A stretch of 13,290 bases of DNA, taken from the NCBI GenBank assembly GCA_003560215.1, contig PWIY01000086.1, positions 1 to 13,290 on the forward strand. The letters are read 5' to 3'. Below are positions 13,025 to 13,290 of the stretch, piece by piece. A model generated the notes under the pieces. It made no database searches, was not told the origin of the DNA, and worked only from the letters and a program-made list of their open reading frames with translations. Positions within the stretch are counted from its first letter, which is position 1; each line of letters opens with the position of its first letter. The stretch comes from Bacteroidales bacterium (GTDB lineage: Bacteria > Bacteroidota > Bacteroidia > Bacteroidales > UBA7960). The position numbers were made by a program, and so were the translations under genes.

Positions 13025-13290
13025 ATGAAAGATAAAACGGACATACAAGCCTCCGGCCAGGGTAAATCTTATTCAGCAGCCCCGCCCGAGCAATCGCTGA
13101 CCATCAGTCAGGAAGAAATCCAGAAGCTGCTGCGCGAAAAAAAAGAACGGCTGAAAGAGCTGGGTGCCATCCACCAAACAACGGGCATTCTGAAGGAAGA
13201 GAAGACCATTCCGGAGATGTTGCAGCAAATCGTGAAAGTGCTTCCCCCTGCATGGCAGCACCCGGAAGATGCAGTGGCGCGGATCAAATA
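13025..13290 (+). CDS. N-terminus of a probable signal-transduction protein (partial)
   Basis: The frame is open to the right edge and gives 88 residues. After a polar, low-complexity head (KDKTDIQASGQGKSYSAAPP) comes a charged helix likely to form a coiled coil (residues 29-45, QEEIQKLLREKKERLKE). LGAIHQTTGILKEEKTIPEM then LQQIVKVLPPAWQHPEDAVA and RIK follow. The pattern LxxIxxxTxIL..., LxxIVxxLPxxWQxPxxAxARI is familiar from the sensor region of Bacteroidota histidine kinases and SpoIIE-type phosphatases. The output domain lies outside the window, so kinase versus phosphatase cannot be decided. An in-frame ATG at 12998 would add nine hydrophobic residues; I prefer 13025 because of promoter position. 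It is divergent from gdhA. Confidence 0.65.
   Translation, partial: MKDKTDIQASGQGKSYSAAPPEQSLTISQEEIQKLLREKKERLKELGAIHQTTGILKEEKTIPEMLQQIVKVLPPAWQHPEDAVARIK

Noticed and set aside
1..13290. CRISPR arrays, tRNA or rRNA genes, IS ends, attachment sites, long direct repeats
   Set aside because: None seen on either strand; base composition and gene style are even across the window.

Overview
The window looks like chromosomal DNA of a Bacteroidota bacterium, probably of the Bacteroidales/Marinilabiliales kind. The reasons are the promoter style (TAnnTTTG -7 boxes with TTG/TTTG about 18-21 nt upstream), A-rich start regions with little Shine-Dalgarno, a 90-residue HU protein, a TPR-protein/ribH gene pair, and a lipoprotein with an acidic stretch right after its lipidated cysteine. 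The placement comes from reading the sequence, not from a search. I see no phage, IS, CRISPR, tRNA or rRNA.

Layout. Positions 1-1403 (minus) hold most of a beta-helix surface lipoprotein that runs off the left edge. A plus-strand operon follows: membrane-anchored TPR protein, ribH (riboflavin) and fmt (initiator tRNA formylation), 1526-3728. Next is a monocistronic HU gene with its own promoter, two dyads and a clear Rho-independent terminator (3826-4253). A ureohydrolase gene (4377-5417) is followed by a SpoU/TrmH-type RNA methyltransferase interrupted by one in-frame TAA (5441-6139).

The minus-strand pair 9051-6207 is the most interesting part. A 469-residue PP-loop protein that I read as MurL lies 28 bp upstream of a MurD-like ligase whose motifs are of the MurD2 type. 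Together they would add L-Glu to UDP-MurNAc-L-Ala and then epimerise it to D-Glu. That route was established in Xanthomonas and replaces glutamate racemase plus classical MurD. Dyads built from GAAC half-sites lie at the murL promoter.

The rest is housekeeping: an AlgH/YqgE-family protein (plus), shikimate kinase (minus) sharing a divergent promoter region with a UDP-GlcNAc 2-epimerase that may have a leaderless mRNA, hexameric glutamate dehydrogenase (minus), and the first 88 residues of a probable signal-transduction protein running off the right edge.
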